From NCBI GenBank assembly GCA_015075625.1, contig JABTTZ010000001.1, positions 62,001-126,000 on the forward strand: 64,000 nt of DNA. Direction: 5' to 3'. Source of the DNA: Anaerolineales bacterium. GTDB lineage: Bacteria > Chloroflexota > Anaerolineae > Aggregatilineales > UBA2796. Made by a program: the position numbers and the translations under genes. The notes under the pieces were generated by a model. The model was not told where the DNA came from, searched no databases, and saw nothing but the letters and a program-made list of their open reading frames with translations. This document shows, piece by piece, positions 55,555 to 64,000 of the stretch (within the stretch, counting starts at the first letter, position 1; every line of letters begins with the position of its first letter).

Positions 55555-57009
55555 CTAATCCTTTGCGCTGTTTTTTTCCCGCCGCTTGACCTCATTCCAC
55601 AAATCATCCAGCGCGGCGAGAGTCATTCCCTCTAGTGGGCGATCTCCTGCCAAAGCCTCTACACCCCGAAACCGGCGTGAAAATTTCTGGTTATTCTCAC
55701 GCATCACCGATTCGGGATCAAGCCCCCACCAGCGGGCAAGATTGACCAAAACACTGAAGACATCGCCCAGTTCTTCGGCGCGGTGGTCAGCATCGGCGCT
55801 GAGAACTTCCGCCACTTCTTCATGGAGCTTGGCGATCACCTGCTCCACCGTTTCCCACTCAAAGCCTAAACGGGCGGCACGGTCATGCATTGTCGCGGCG
55901 TAGGCAAGGGCGGGCAGTGTCTCTGGGATACCCTCTAGCGCCGATTTTGGCTGGTCGCCACTGGCGAGGCGTTCTTTCCGTTTGTTCTCTTGCCAATTAT
56001 CCACCACATGATCAGCATCGCGTACCTTTACATCCCCCCAAACATGAGGGTGACGGCGGATCATTTTCTGCGAGATGTGCGCCAAAACATCGCCCATTTG
56101 AAATTCGCCTGCTTCCGTCGCAATCTGCGTATGGAGAACAATCTGGAGCAGCAGATCGCCTAATTCTTTGGCAAGTTCCGTTGTGTTCTCGTGATCAAGC
56201 GCTTCTAAGACCTCATAGGTTTCTTCTAGAAGGTAGGGGCGTAACGACTCGTGAGTTTGCTTTTGATCCCAGGGGCAGCCTTCTGGGGCGCGAAGGTGAG
56301 CGACGATCTCTTGAAAGTATTCAAAACTGCCCTTCGCCATCAATGGGGGAACATAGAGTGACGTAAGATGATTAATCTGTTCACTGTGATCGATTTCATG
56401 AAGGGGGAGGCGTTCCAGCGATGCACCCGCCGTCCCCGCCCCATGCACCAAGACGACCTCATGATCATCGGGGTACTGATTCGCCAACGTCAGCTTGACA
56501 TTCGAGGCGACAGTGTGGCTGTACACTTGGGCAAGCAGCGCCGGAACATCGGGGTTTAGGGGCGGGTGGTGCATCCGCGCAATATCTACCGCATCGTGTA
56601 GTTGGAGTCCATCTAAGGCGTCGATGCCAAGTACGGCGAGTGTCGGCTCGATAAAGCCCAACCCATCGACAAGAATCACCGGAATATCAGCCGCCTTCGC
56701 CCGTTCCAAAATGAGGGTGACGGTATGTTCCCCCACCAGCGGATGCCCTGGCACAGCGTAAACGACGCTGTTCCCCCCCCCTCCCAAACGGATAATTTCC
56801 TCGGCAATACGGCTGTAAAGCGCGTCAAAATCCGCCGCTTCTTCATACCACGCATCAAAACTTTTTAGGTGGCGGATTGGGAGCGCCTCTACACCTGGGT
56901 GCTGCGCTGTGCGGAGATACACTTCAGAGGCGGGTTCGAGGGTTTGCCAAGCGCGGCGGGTCAGCAAATCTGGGTGTCCGGGTCCCAACCCAACAATGGT
57001 GATTGTCAT
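55555..57009 (-). CDS. mazG: MazG nucleoside triphosphate pyrophosphohydrolase fused to a tetrapyrrole-methylase-like domain (YabN type)
   Basis: 484 aa from the ATG at 57009; a longer frame to 57096 runs into the dispersed element and is rejected. Residues 1-220 look like a tetrapyrrole/SAM methylase (MTITIVGLGPGHPDLLTRRA, YAVPGHPLVGEHTV). The rest carries two MazG units: CPWDQKQTHESLRPYLLEET with ELAKELGDLLLQIVL, and LHEEVAEVLSA with EELGDVFSVLVNLARW. MazG removes pyrophosphate from NTPs, cleaning the nucleotide pool. The same fusion is known from B. subtilis YabN. Confidence 0.93.
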   Translation of the reverse strand: MTITIVGLGPGHPDLLTRRAWQTLEPASEVYLRTAQHPGVEALPIRHLKSFDAWYEEAADFDALYSRIAEEIIRLGGGGNSVVYAVPGHPLVGEHTVTLILERAKAADIPVILVDGLGFIEPTLAVLGIDALDGLQLHDAVDIARMHHPPLNPDVPALLAQVYSHTVASNVKLTLANQYPDDHEVVLVHGAGTAGASLERLPLHEIDHSEQINHLTSLYVPPLMAKGSFEYFQEIVAHLRAPEGCPWDQKQTHESLRPYLLEETYEVLEALDHENTTELAKELGDLLLQIVLHTQIATEAGEFQMGDVLAHISQKMIRRHPHVWGDVKVRDADHVVDNWQENKRKERLASGDQPKSALEGIPETLPALAYAATMHDRAARLGFEWETVEQVIAKLHEEVAEVLSADADHRAEELGDVFSVLVNLARWWGLDPESVMRENNQKFSRRFRGVEALAGDRPLEGMTLAALDDLWNEVKRREKNSAKD

Positions 57010-57079
57010 GGGGATGTCTATCCTCAACAAGAAACGAGGGGCGGTGTTGCCACTCCCTAGTGTACCAAATCGCACAACC

Positions 57080-57240
57080 CCTACAGCATTTTTCAACGAG
57101 ATTGACCCTCAGTGGTTGACAGCCCCGCTTATCACGATATACTTGGTGATGGGCAGGCGGTGGCGATCAAGGGAAACGAACGACGCCCGTCCTTCTTGTA
57201 AGAAGGCTGGTTGCAGTCCAACCAGTGAGGGTACTGCAAT
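57080..57240 (+). repeat. Promoter-bearing dispersed element, copy 3
   Basis: 161 bp, plus strand, from CCTACAGCATTTTTCAACG to GGTACTGCAAT. It lies divergently upstream of mazG and transcribes away from it. Within it are the inverted repeat CCTTCTTGTAAGAAGG (57191-57206), the stem CTGGTTG-CAGTC-CAACCAG (57207-57225) and ACTGCAA (57233-57239), which could alternatively pair with TTGCAGT (57211-57217). Downstream there is only a short open tail (ILPQIVERLNR then stop). Confidence 0.85.
57116..57143 (+). promoter_or_regulatory. Sigma-70-like promoter in element copy 3
   Basis: TTGACA at 57116-57121 and TATACT at 57138-57143 with a 16-base spacer, as in copies 1 and 2. No intact gene lies directly downstream, so a short non-coding transcript is possible. 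Confidence 0.6.
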
Positions 57241-57402
57241 AAATACCAACAAGCCAAGCCAACACCAGAAATCCTACCGCAGATTGTAGAACGATTGAAC
57301 CGTTAATCTAAGGTGGACTTTACACATGCGCCAATAAAGGGTAAAGAGGGAAAACAGGGGTGGGCGCAGCAGATGCGCCCTACACAATGACCTCGCCGGA
57401 CG

Positions 57403-57804
57403 CTACCCGCCCGTTGAAAGCGGCTGGTTGATCTCGATCAGCGTCCCTTCGGGGTCACAAAATGCGCGGTGCGCAATGCCCACACGGGCGATCTGTTGGT
57501 GGTGCGATCATTGCCACACCCTTGCCTTCCAACTCGCGCACGGTCTCATCGACATTATTCACCTCAAAGAGAGCAGCAGGCGATCCTTTCCGGCGCTCAT
57601 CTCCGGTTCGTCTCCCTTCCCAACAGCCTCCGCCATCATCCGCCGATCATACAAAGCAATGAAGGTATCCCCTGCGGAAAGTTCAACGTACACGCTGCCC
57701 TCCTCATCAAAACGGGCGCCAAAGCCCAAAATATCCCGATAAAAGCGGGTACAAGCACTTACATCGTTCACCAAAAGGCGGGTACTATGCAGCTTTAAAC
57801 GCAC
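57403..57804 (-). pseudogene. VOC/glyoxalase-family protein, frameshifted
   Basis: The first part is intact (MRLKLHSTRLLVNDVSACTR, FYRDILGFGARFDEEGSVYV) and is a vicinal-oxygen-chelate fold. The frame breaks near 57565, continues as FEVNNVDETVRELEGKGVAM, breaks again near 57490 where CCCGTG should read CCCCGTG, and a third time near 57465 (TTTTGTGAC for TTTTCGTGAC), before ending DPEGTLIEINQPL. Each break is explained by about one missing base. The gene is therefore probably intact in the organism. Confidence 0.75.
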
Positions 57805-57975
57805 TCACCAACCTCCCTATCGTGTGCCGATTACAGAACAATTGTATCACGGAAAGGCGCGGCGAGTCAAGGAATCTTGCGATAAATAGAAGGAAATCGC
57901 ACCAAAATAATCCCCAAAAGCGCCTCTCAAAATTCGCACAGATGATCAGACAAGACGATCCGTTGAGAGGCTGAA

Positions 57976-59724
57976 TCAGGGCGCTTGCGTCGCCAAAATT
58001 TGCCCGGTGGGGAAGGGTGGCGGCGTCACCGATGGCGGCGGCGTGGCGGTGGCAGTCGGCGTGAAGGTTGCGGTGGCAGTGGGCGTGAAGGTTGCCGTTG
58101 GATTTGGGGTAAGGCTCATCGTGGCGGTGGCTGTTGGCGTTAGCTGGCGGTGGTCGCTGCCGTTTGAGACGGTGTGTAGCTTAGACTGGGCGTGAAGGTG
58201 GGGCTAGGCGTTGCCGTCTGGCTGACGGTGAAGGTTGCTGTTGGGGTCAGTGTTTGGGATGCTGTCGCCGTTTGAGAAGGCGTTGCCGTTGCTGTGCGGG
58301 TGGGGGAAAGGTGCAGGTATGGGTGGGGTGAAGGTTGCTGTGGTCACCGTCGCTGTGGGCAGGGCGACGAACGTTTGGGTTAGTCCGCATACGCTGCGTC
58401 GCTTGCACATCAAGCGGCAGAGTCAGGGTTGGCGCTTCGCTGCTGATGCCCGCCTCATTCCCCACACGAAAGAGGACGAACACCGCCCCAATCAAGATGA
58501 GCGCCATGAGCAGCAGCGGGGCGATCAAGCGGCGTGGTTCGGGGCGATCCGCAGGGAGTGTGGTGGGCGGCGCCCCGCTGACCCCGCTGTAAACCAGATA
58601 TGATAGAGTCCGGCAACGAAGGTGTAATGCCCCGCTTTGGCGTGCGGACGATGTTTCCATATTCTAAGGCACGAAGGGTGGCGGCAATCTCGGCGTCATC
58701 GGGAGGGGTATCCATTTGGGCAAAGAGCCACCCGCGAATCGCCTCTAGGGTGACGGGCAGCCCGCCATTCGCTTGGATCAGCGTGCTGAGCGTGTGCAAG
58801 GCGAGTGAGCCATAGGGAATTGCCGTTGTCAATGTCTCGCGCAGAAAATCATCCGCAACAAAAATGGCATGAGGGAGAATTGTTTCTACATCGGCAAGGG
58901 TTATATCAGCGCTGTGGTTGCGCGCAAAAGAATGATCCCAAAGCTGATCACCTATGACCGTCAGCAGATAGGGTGTCCCCATACTCAAGATCCCTCTAGA
59001 GCGTCGTCCGTCACTGTATAGAGAGAGCAACAGGCTCGCTGATCAGGCGTTTTGCCGCCGCATCGGAGAGCGGCGCTAAGCGCAGGCGCAGCAGTGGATC
59101 TCGCGGCAGGGGAAATCCATCAGCGCTGGCTCAGCGTCGGAATCAACGGCGAACACAAAAGCCAATCGCTCATCCTCTCCAGCGCCTTCAGAGAGCGCCG
59201 CCATCCATGCTGAGGGCAGCGGGTGGCGCGCCCTCACGCTGATCGAGGCGATCTATTAGAAAGACAATCCGCCGCAGCCGTCGATCCACCGTCACAAGGG
59301 GGCGAAATAGGTCTCAACGAACCATGCCGCCCATTGGTGGGGGTCGGTGGGGAACACCGAAGGCAGGGGCGGCGGACGAAACACCCTGTTCGCGGCTCGC
59401 TCACAGCCTCTGCTCCAACATAAGTCAGCCGTTCATGGAGTGCCTGTACCAGAGCTTCTTCATCGCTCACCTCAAACCACACCTCCGCCATATCGCCCAG
59501 ATCAAGGTAAGCGGGAGGTAGCGCCGCTCAATGTGGGCGGGGGTGTTCAGCAGGATGGACGTTTTGCCAATTTTTCGGCTGCCTATGAGCAGCGGCACAC
59601 AGGGGACTGCCCCCGCCAGATAGCCGCGAATCAGAGCGAAAGCGTCGTCCTGACCAACAAACACCTCTGGCGACGCCGCGCGTGTGGTTATAAACGTTGA
59701 AAGGCGTGGGAAGGTTTTCGCCAA
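57976..59724 (-). pseudogene. AAA ATPase with winged-helix, membrane segment and Thr/Pro tail, frameshifted
   Basis: Minus-strand pieces in order are: an ATPase start (PEVFVGQDDAFALIRGYLAG, Walker A in LLIGSRKIGKTSILL); MAEVWFEVSDEEALVQALHE; a central part with MGTPYLLTVIGDQLWDHSFA and a winged-helix-like unit LEAIRGWLFAQMDTPPDDAE; one membrane segment (LIAPLLLMALILIGAVFVLF); and a Thr/Pro-rich end. The order fits Orc1/Cdc6-like or NTPase regulators with an extracytoplasmic tail. At least five frame changes break it. These look like sequence errors shared with its neighbours, but real decay cannot be excluded. Confidence 0.6.
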
Positions 59725-59802
59725 ACATCGTCACCCATTGTACCGCAAACCGTCTACACCAAACCTTCATGAGTTCTTCACGGCTCTATGCTACACTTTG
59801 GT

Positions 59803-60531
59803 ATGCCAAAGACTCGTGTACTGATCATTGAAGATCAACCTAAAATAGCCGGATGGCTTGCCCGCTTTCTTGAAGATGCTGGCTTCGAGGCGCTGCGGGC
59901 GGATGACGGACGGACAGGCTTGCAGACCGTCTGGAGCGAAAAGCCAGAGGTCATTGTCCCTCGATTTGATGCTCCCGATATGGATGGTTTGGATGTCTGT
60001 CGTTTCATCCGCCAGCGCTCCGATGCCTTCATCCTTATGCTGACTGCCCGTGCCGAGGAAACAGACCGTCTCATCGGGTTGGAAATTGGCGCAGATGATT
60101 ACATCACGAAGCCGTTCAGCCCGCGCGAGGTGGTCGCCCGCATCCGGTCTCTGCTGCGCCGTGCCAGTGGCGATCTGGTCCGCCAAGATCGCCCGATCAG
60201 CCATGAGGGGCTGCTGCTCGACCCGCCGCGCCGCGCTGTCACCGCGATGGGGTGGTGATCAACCTGACCCCGACAGAATTTGACATGCTCTACACAATGA
60301 TGCGTCAGCTGGGCGTCCCTTTCAGCCGCGAACGCCTGATCAATGAGGCGCTTGGCTACGATTACGCTGGTTATGAACGGACGGTGGATGTTCACATTCG
60401 CAACCTGCGGCGGAAAATTGAACGGATACGGCAAACCCCGTTATATTCAGACGGTCTTTGGCGCTGGCTACCGGTTTGGTGGTCTTGGGGATGAATCCTC
60501 GCCGGAGGAAGCGCCCACCTCGAATCCCTAA
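59803..60531 (+). pseudogene. OmpR-type response regulator, frameshifted
   Basis: Receiver domain from MPKTRVLIIEDQPKIAGWLA to the KPFSPREVVARI switch region, then a winged-helix effector (NLTPTEFDMLYTMMRQ, DVHIRNLRRKIE, FGAGYRF in another frame). Frame breaks lie near 60248 (GGGG where GGGGG is needed) and near 60428. A compensating pair near 59960-59978 hides the phospho-acceptor: the plain frame reads PRFDAP where the shifted bases encode LDLMLPD. With these corrected it is a normal 240-aa regulator, paired with the histidine kinase downstream. Confidence 0.8.
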
Positions 60532-60589
60532 CTATGGCGGATCGTCCGTGTTCCCGATGCCGCTGCGTCGGGCTTAGGCTAAAGTGTGC

Positions 60590-62285
60590 GGTATGAAACT
60601 TCCCTTGGAGCGCAGATTGGGCGGGCATTACGAAGCCTTCGCGCGCAGGTGATCCTGAGCTACCTTCCACTGGTGATTGTTCCCGTTGTCGTGATAGGAA
60701 GCGTAGCGCAAGGGTGGCAGCGCGGGGCTTTGATGTTCTTGTGCGGGCGGATGCTCGCCAATACATGGATAACGTCATGCCCTGTCTCAGCGCCTATTAC
60801 GAAACCTTTGGGGCATGGACGGGACTGAATGGCATTTTGCCGGAGAGGAACAAGCGTCGTCGTCGTCAGCGAACGCCGCCTCCGTCCTGAAACTGGAGGG
60901 CAGCCCCTGTTGGACATACCCTGAAGGAATCCCTCGCCCTAATCATCACTTCCGGCTTGCCGCAATGCATTGTTGTCATCGAGAGCGGTATTAGGACTGC
61001 CCCACCAAGCCAGAACCCTTTGGCGAAGGGGTGGAAATCCACCGTATGGGGGCAACACCTTCCAGGCGGAGAGGGCGTCGCCCTGCCGGTGAACCCACCG
61101 ATGAATCCCTTCCGGTATGGGCGAAATGGGCGGCGGCGGGCAGCCTCCCCTATCGACGCGGCGGGGATAGGGCAGCCCTTTGCGCTCTCGCCTGATGCCC
61201 TCTGATCTTAGACACAGCAGGGACGATCATCGCCACGACACCGAACGCCGCTCCCTACATTGGACGCCCATTGAAGACCCCAATTTCCTCGGCGCGGGCA
61301 TTTATGTTCGTGGACAGCTTGTTGGGCGGGTGGCGGTGGGGATGGCGCTTGGGGCAATGAGCGAGGCGCAGCGCGAGACATTGGGGCAATCAGCAGCGGG
61401 TGCTGGCGGCAGCCCTGATCAGCGGACTTTGGCGCTTGGGTTTGGGGTGATTCTCTCGTGGCGGATCAGCACCCCGCCCGTCACCTCATGGCAGGCGTCC
61501 GGCGGTTGGCGGCGGGTGAATGGAATACGCCTATCGAGCGCGGGGCAAGAGGCGAATTTGGCGATCTGACGGACGCCTTCAACGGCATGGCAGGGGATCA
61601 CCGCCAGCAAAAGTTAAACAGGCAGATGGTTGGGGATATTGCCCACGATTTGCGCACGCCCCTTTCGGTGATGATGTTAGAAATTGAGGCGATTGAAGCC
61701 GGCTACCAAACGCCCACCGAAGCCGCCGCCGCTCCCGCGAGGAAGTCGGTTGGTTGAGCCGTATGGTGGACGATCTCCGTTTGCTCTCCCTGATGGATGC
61801 CGACCAAATCACGCCCAACGGGAGAATGTCCCCTGGGTGACTTTCTCCGTTCGATTCACGATTTTGGGCAACAGCGGCGGAATCGGAAGGGCGCACGATG
61901 CGTCTAGACCTTCCCAACGCCTTCCGACGGTGGATGTCGACCCTCCCGCTTGCGGCAGATCATTAGCAACCTGATCGATAACGCCTTGCGCCACACCCGC
62001 CCGGGGCGATGCGATCACCCTTTCTGGGCGCGTGGGCGAGGGCGCTATGATTGTGGCAGTCAGCGACGAGGGCGAAGGCATTGCCCCGACGCGCTCCCCC
62101 ATATTTTGATCGCTTCTACCGCGCAGATCGCTCGCGGCAGCACCACCCCGATGGCTGGAAACGCGATGGGGCGGGCTAGGCTTGAGCATCACCAAACGGC
62201 TGGTCGAACTTCATCAAGGTGCGATTCACGTCCAAAGCACCCTGGGGCGGGGACAATCTTCACCGTCCACTTCCTGTTAACCTGA
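60590..62285 (+). pseudogene. Sensor histidine kinase, frameshifted
   Basis: Fragments in several frames align in order to one membrane kinase: a first membrane segment (VILSYLPLVIVPVVVIGSVA), an extracytoplasmic domain, a second membrane segment around 61430, HAMP (MAGVRRLAAGEWNTPIERGA across frames), the H-box DIAHDLRTPLSVMMLEIEA, the N-box NLIDNALRHTRPG, and GLSITKRLVELHQGAIHVQS near the end. At least eight breaks are present, many being single lost bases (for example ATATTTTGAT near 62102). It is the cognate partner of the response regulator just upstream. Confidence 0.75.
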
Positions 62286-62346
62286 GCGGTGTGCTACGAT
62301 CTCTCGTAAACAGCATCACAAGTTGCACGAAAGATCACCAACCGTC

Positions 62347-62912
62347 ATGAATCCTGCTATGATGAAACGCGCCGGACTGCTCATTGGCGTCCTTGTTTGT
62401 GGTGTACTTGCCTTTGAACTGACGATGACCTTCCTGCGCCAGCGCACCGTTTCCATCACCATCCGCACCACCGGATCAGCGGTGACGGCCCCCACCCTGT
62501 TCCCCCTGACGGGCGATGCCACCCCCCGACGCCCATCCCTGAAGATGCTCGGCAGATTGGGAAAGCAATGCTGGCAGCACGATCTTCATTGCCCGTGATG
62601 GTGTTGTGCTGCTTGATGTGACATGGGATTACCGCATTGGTCCCGCGTTTTCCGCCGACACTGATCCGCGCTGATGTGACTGATGGTCAAGGGGATTGTT
62701 GCCGCCCACAGCCACACGATCACCTGTGATCAGGTGAACGCGCTCGCCTGTTCGGGGTGGCGACGATCCTGCCCACCTTCAATGAACAGGATGGCGTTGG
62801 CGAGGGCGGGCTTTGGCAAACGGGGCGCTATATGCTCAACATCACCCGCGCCTATGCCGGGCTGCGTCCAGAGATCATTCTCCGCCGTGAAGTGACGGTG
62901 ATCAACGAGTGA
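62347..62912 (+). pseudogene. Secreted hypothetical protein, frameshifted
   Basis: Begins MNPAMMKRAGLLIGVLVCGV, a signal peptide or anchor, then TVSITIRTTGSAVTAPTLFP. Downstream fragments FIARDGVVLLDVTWDYRIGP, RADVTDGQG and TGRYMLNITRAYAGLRPEII in other frames continue one beta-rich protein to REVTVINE and a stop at 62910-62912. Not a recognised family. Broken by several indels like its neighbours. Confidence 0.55.
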
Positions 62913-62996
62913 ATCAGGCGAAAGCCCAATTCGCCCGCACCCGGTAGGGCGGCTATGCCCTCTCTCAGTTGCTGAAAGGAGCTAAAAGGGCGGGCG

Positions 62997-63951
62997 TCAG
63001 GGGCGCTCACCCCTGCCTGGCTGCCCCACGCTTTGCCGCACCCTCTGCCCCACCGAGGCTTTCGGCGCCAGTTTGATCGGCTTGTTCGGCAAGGCGGTCT
63101 GAGCGGCTGCGCGAATCGGCGGGAAGGTTGCTGATGCCATACCCGTGTGCGAATACACATCGTCCATGGCGGCGATCATGTCTTCCAGCGAGGCAACCTC
63201 GTTGCGAATTTGATCCTGCAAGCGCCGCGCCCCAGAGCTATCGAGTTCCTTCACATCCATCAACTGCATTTTGGCGTGGACGGCGCTCAGTTGGGCAATG
63301 GTCGAATCCATCTTGATTTCAATGCGCTTGACGAGGGCGGCAACCTGATTCAAGTCCCCGCCAGTGATTCCTTAATCTCCAACGCCCGCTGCAATTCTGC
63401 CTTTACGGTGGGTCTTCCTCAAGGCTCAAGCGGCGCTTCAACGCCTGAATTTCCGTTGGCACTTGGCGGCGATCCCGCTCAATGATCGGATTCGACCCAA
63501 GGTATCGATGCTCTTGGCAAGGCGGTAGATGCTCTCGATCCAGTCGTTGATTTGGCTGGCAGTGTCATCAAGGCAACGCGCATGGCGCTGCTCTGCTTGC
63601 CAACGAACTCATCAATGATGCGCTTGTATTCAAGCGCCTTCACCAACTGTTGGCGGGCATAGAGATCCTGAATATCGCCGGGGTCGAACTGCTCTTTGAG
63701 GATGCGCAAGTTCGCCTGTTCGCGTGCTTTCGGATCGGTCAGCGTCGCCACAAGGTAGATCACCTCTGATCACCCCCAATTGCCAACCACAACCAGTTTG
63801 CCATCCCCGAAAAAGCTGAATACCGGAAAAAGCAATGATCGTCAAGCCAATGGTGATTGCACTCGGTGCGGTGAAAAGCATCGCTCAGCATCGCCCGAAA
63901 AGTATTCATCCGTATGTCGTCAATTGGGCTGCGCTTGTCATCTCTTGCCAT
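62997..63951 (-). pseudogene. Membrane and coiled-coil hypothetical protein, frameshifted
   Basis: Start MARDDKRSPIDDIRMNTFRA, then a hydrophobic region near 63870-63780, MIYLVATLTDPKAREQANLR, LKEQFDPGDIQDLYARQQLV, and later MNQVAALVKRIEIKMDSTIA and SSGARRLQDQIRNEVASLED. This is a short membrane hairpin followed by a long alpha-helical cytoplasmic domain. The parts are in at least four frames. No function is recognised. Confidence 0.6.
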
Positions 63952-64000
63952 AATAGGGGACGTCCTTTTCGCTGTTCGTCAGGGTTTATTAGGGTTTATG

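Noticed and set aside
57990-58260. Val/Gly-rich plus-strand ORF (GVAVAVGVKVAVAVG)
   Set aside because: It is the reverse of the Thr/Pro-rich tail of the frameshifted ATPase on the minus strand.

Overview
This looks like a GC-rich contig of an uncultured Chloroflexota bacterium, most likely Anaerolineae-like. The evidence is the many secreted or lipoproteins with long Thr/Pro-rich linkers, the division genes, and protein families I associate with that phylum. No 16S gene is present, so the placement is inference.

Layout. 0-2.3 kb: the end of a membrane protein, then a leftward group with dihydroorotase (pyrC) and an acyl-CoA thioesterase. 2.6-8.9 kb: an oxidoreductase and an alpha/beta hydrolase run into a shortened division/cell-wall cluster (rsmH, ftsL-like, ftsI, mraY). 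9-17.4 kb: Thr/Pro-rich surface proteins, a decayed SUMF-type gene, an esterase and the purine genes xpt-guaA. 17.5-24.3 kb: LysM protein, DUF192, GNAT, CoA-transferase, M1 peptidase, MFS transporter. 24.4-36.1 kb: an accessory defence-type locus. 36.2-52.8 kb: tRNA-Gln, an SMP-30-like gene, hydrolase, C39-like peptidase, GNATs, ilvD, a giant Ser/Thr kinase with TPRs, a pectate lyase, TPR protein, aldo/keto reductase. 53-57 kb: a sigma-70 factor and MazG. 57.4-64 kb: a stretch where every gene is frameshifted.

The main system is the 24.4-36.1 kb locus: an SNF2-type helicase with a C-terminal DUF3883-like domain, a VapBC-like toxin-antitoxin pair, a DUF1156 adenine-specific DNA methylase, a REP-associated transposase (RAYT), and a DUF499 ATPase with an N-terminal Swt1-like HEPN domain. 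The helicase/methylase/ATPase core resembles what I remember being named Hma in defence-system catalogues. Unusually, the methylase carries two foreign pieces in frame: a DUF559 nuclease cassette bounded by imperfect inverted repeats, and a REP palindrome of the kind its neighbouring RAYT would be expected to use.

A second novel signal is a dispersed element of about 163 bp, present three times (7747, 37328 on the minus strand, 57080). Each copy carries a good sigma-70 promoter (TTGACA, 16 bp, TATACT) and a 3' end with pairing elements. One copy fills the ftsI-mraY gap. Another separates a signal peptide from an SMP-30-like mature domain; removing exactly 165 bp rejoins them in frame. It behaves like a mobile promoter or structured leader.

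The frameshifts at the right end look like single-base, often homopolymer, deletions. They are more likely consensus errors near a contig end than real gene decay.
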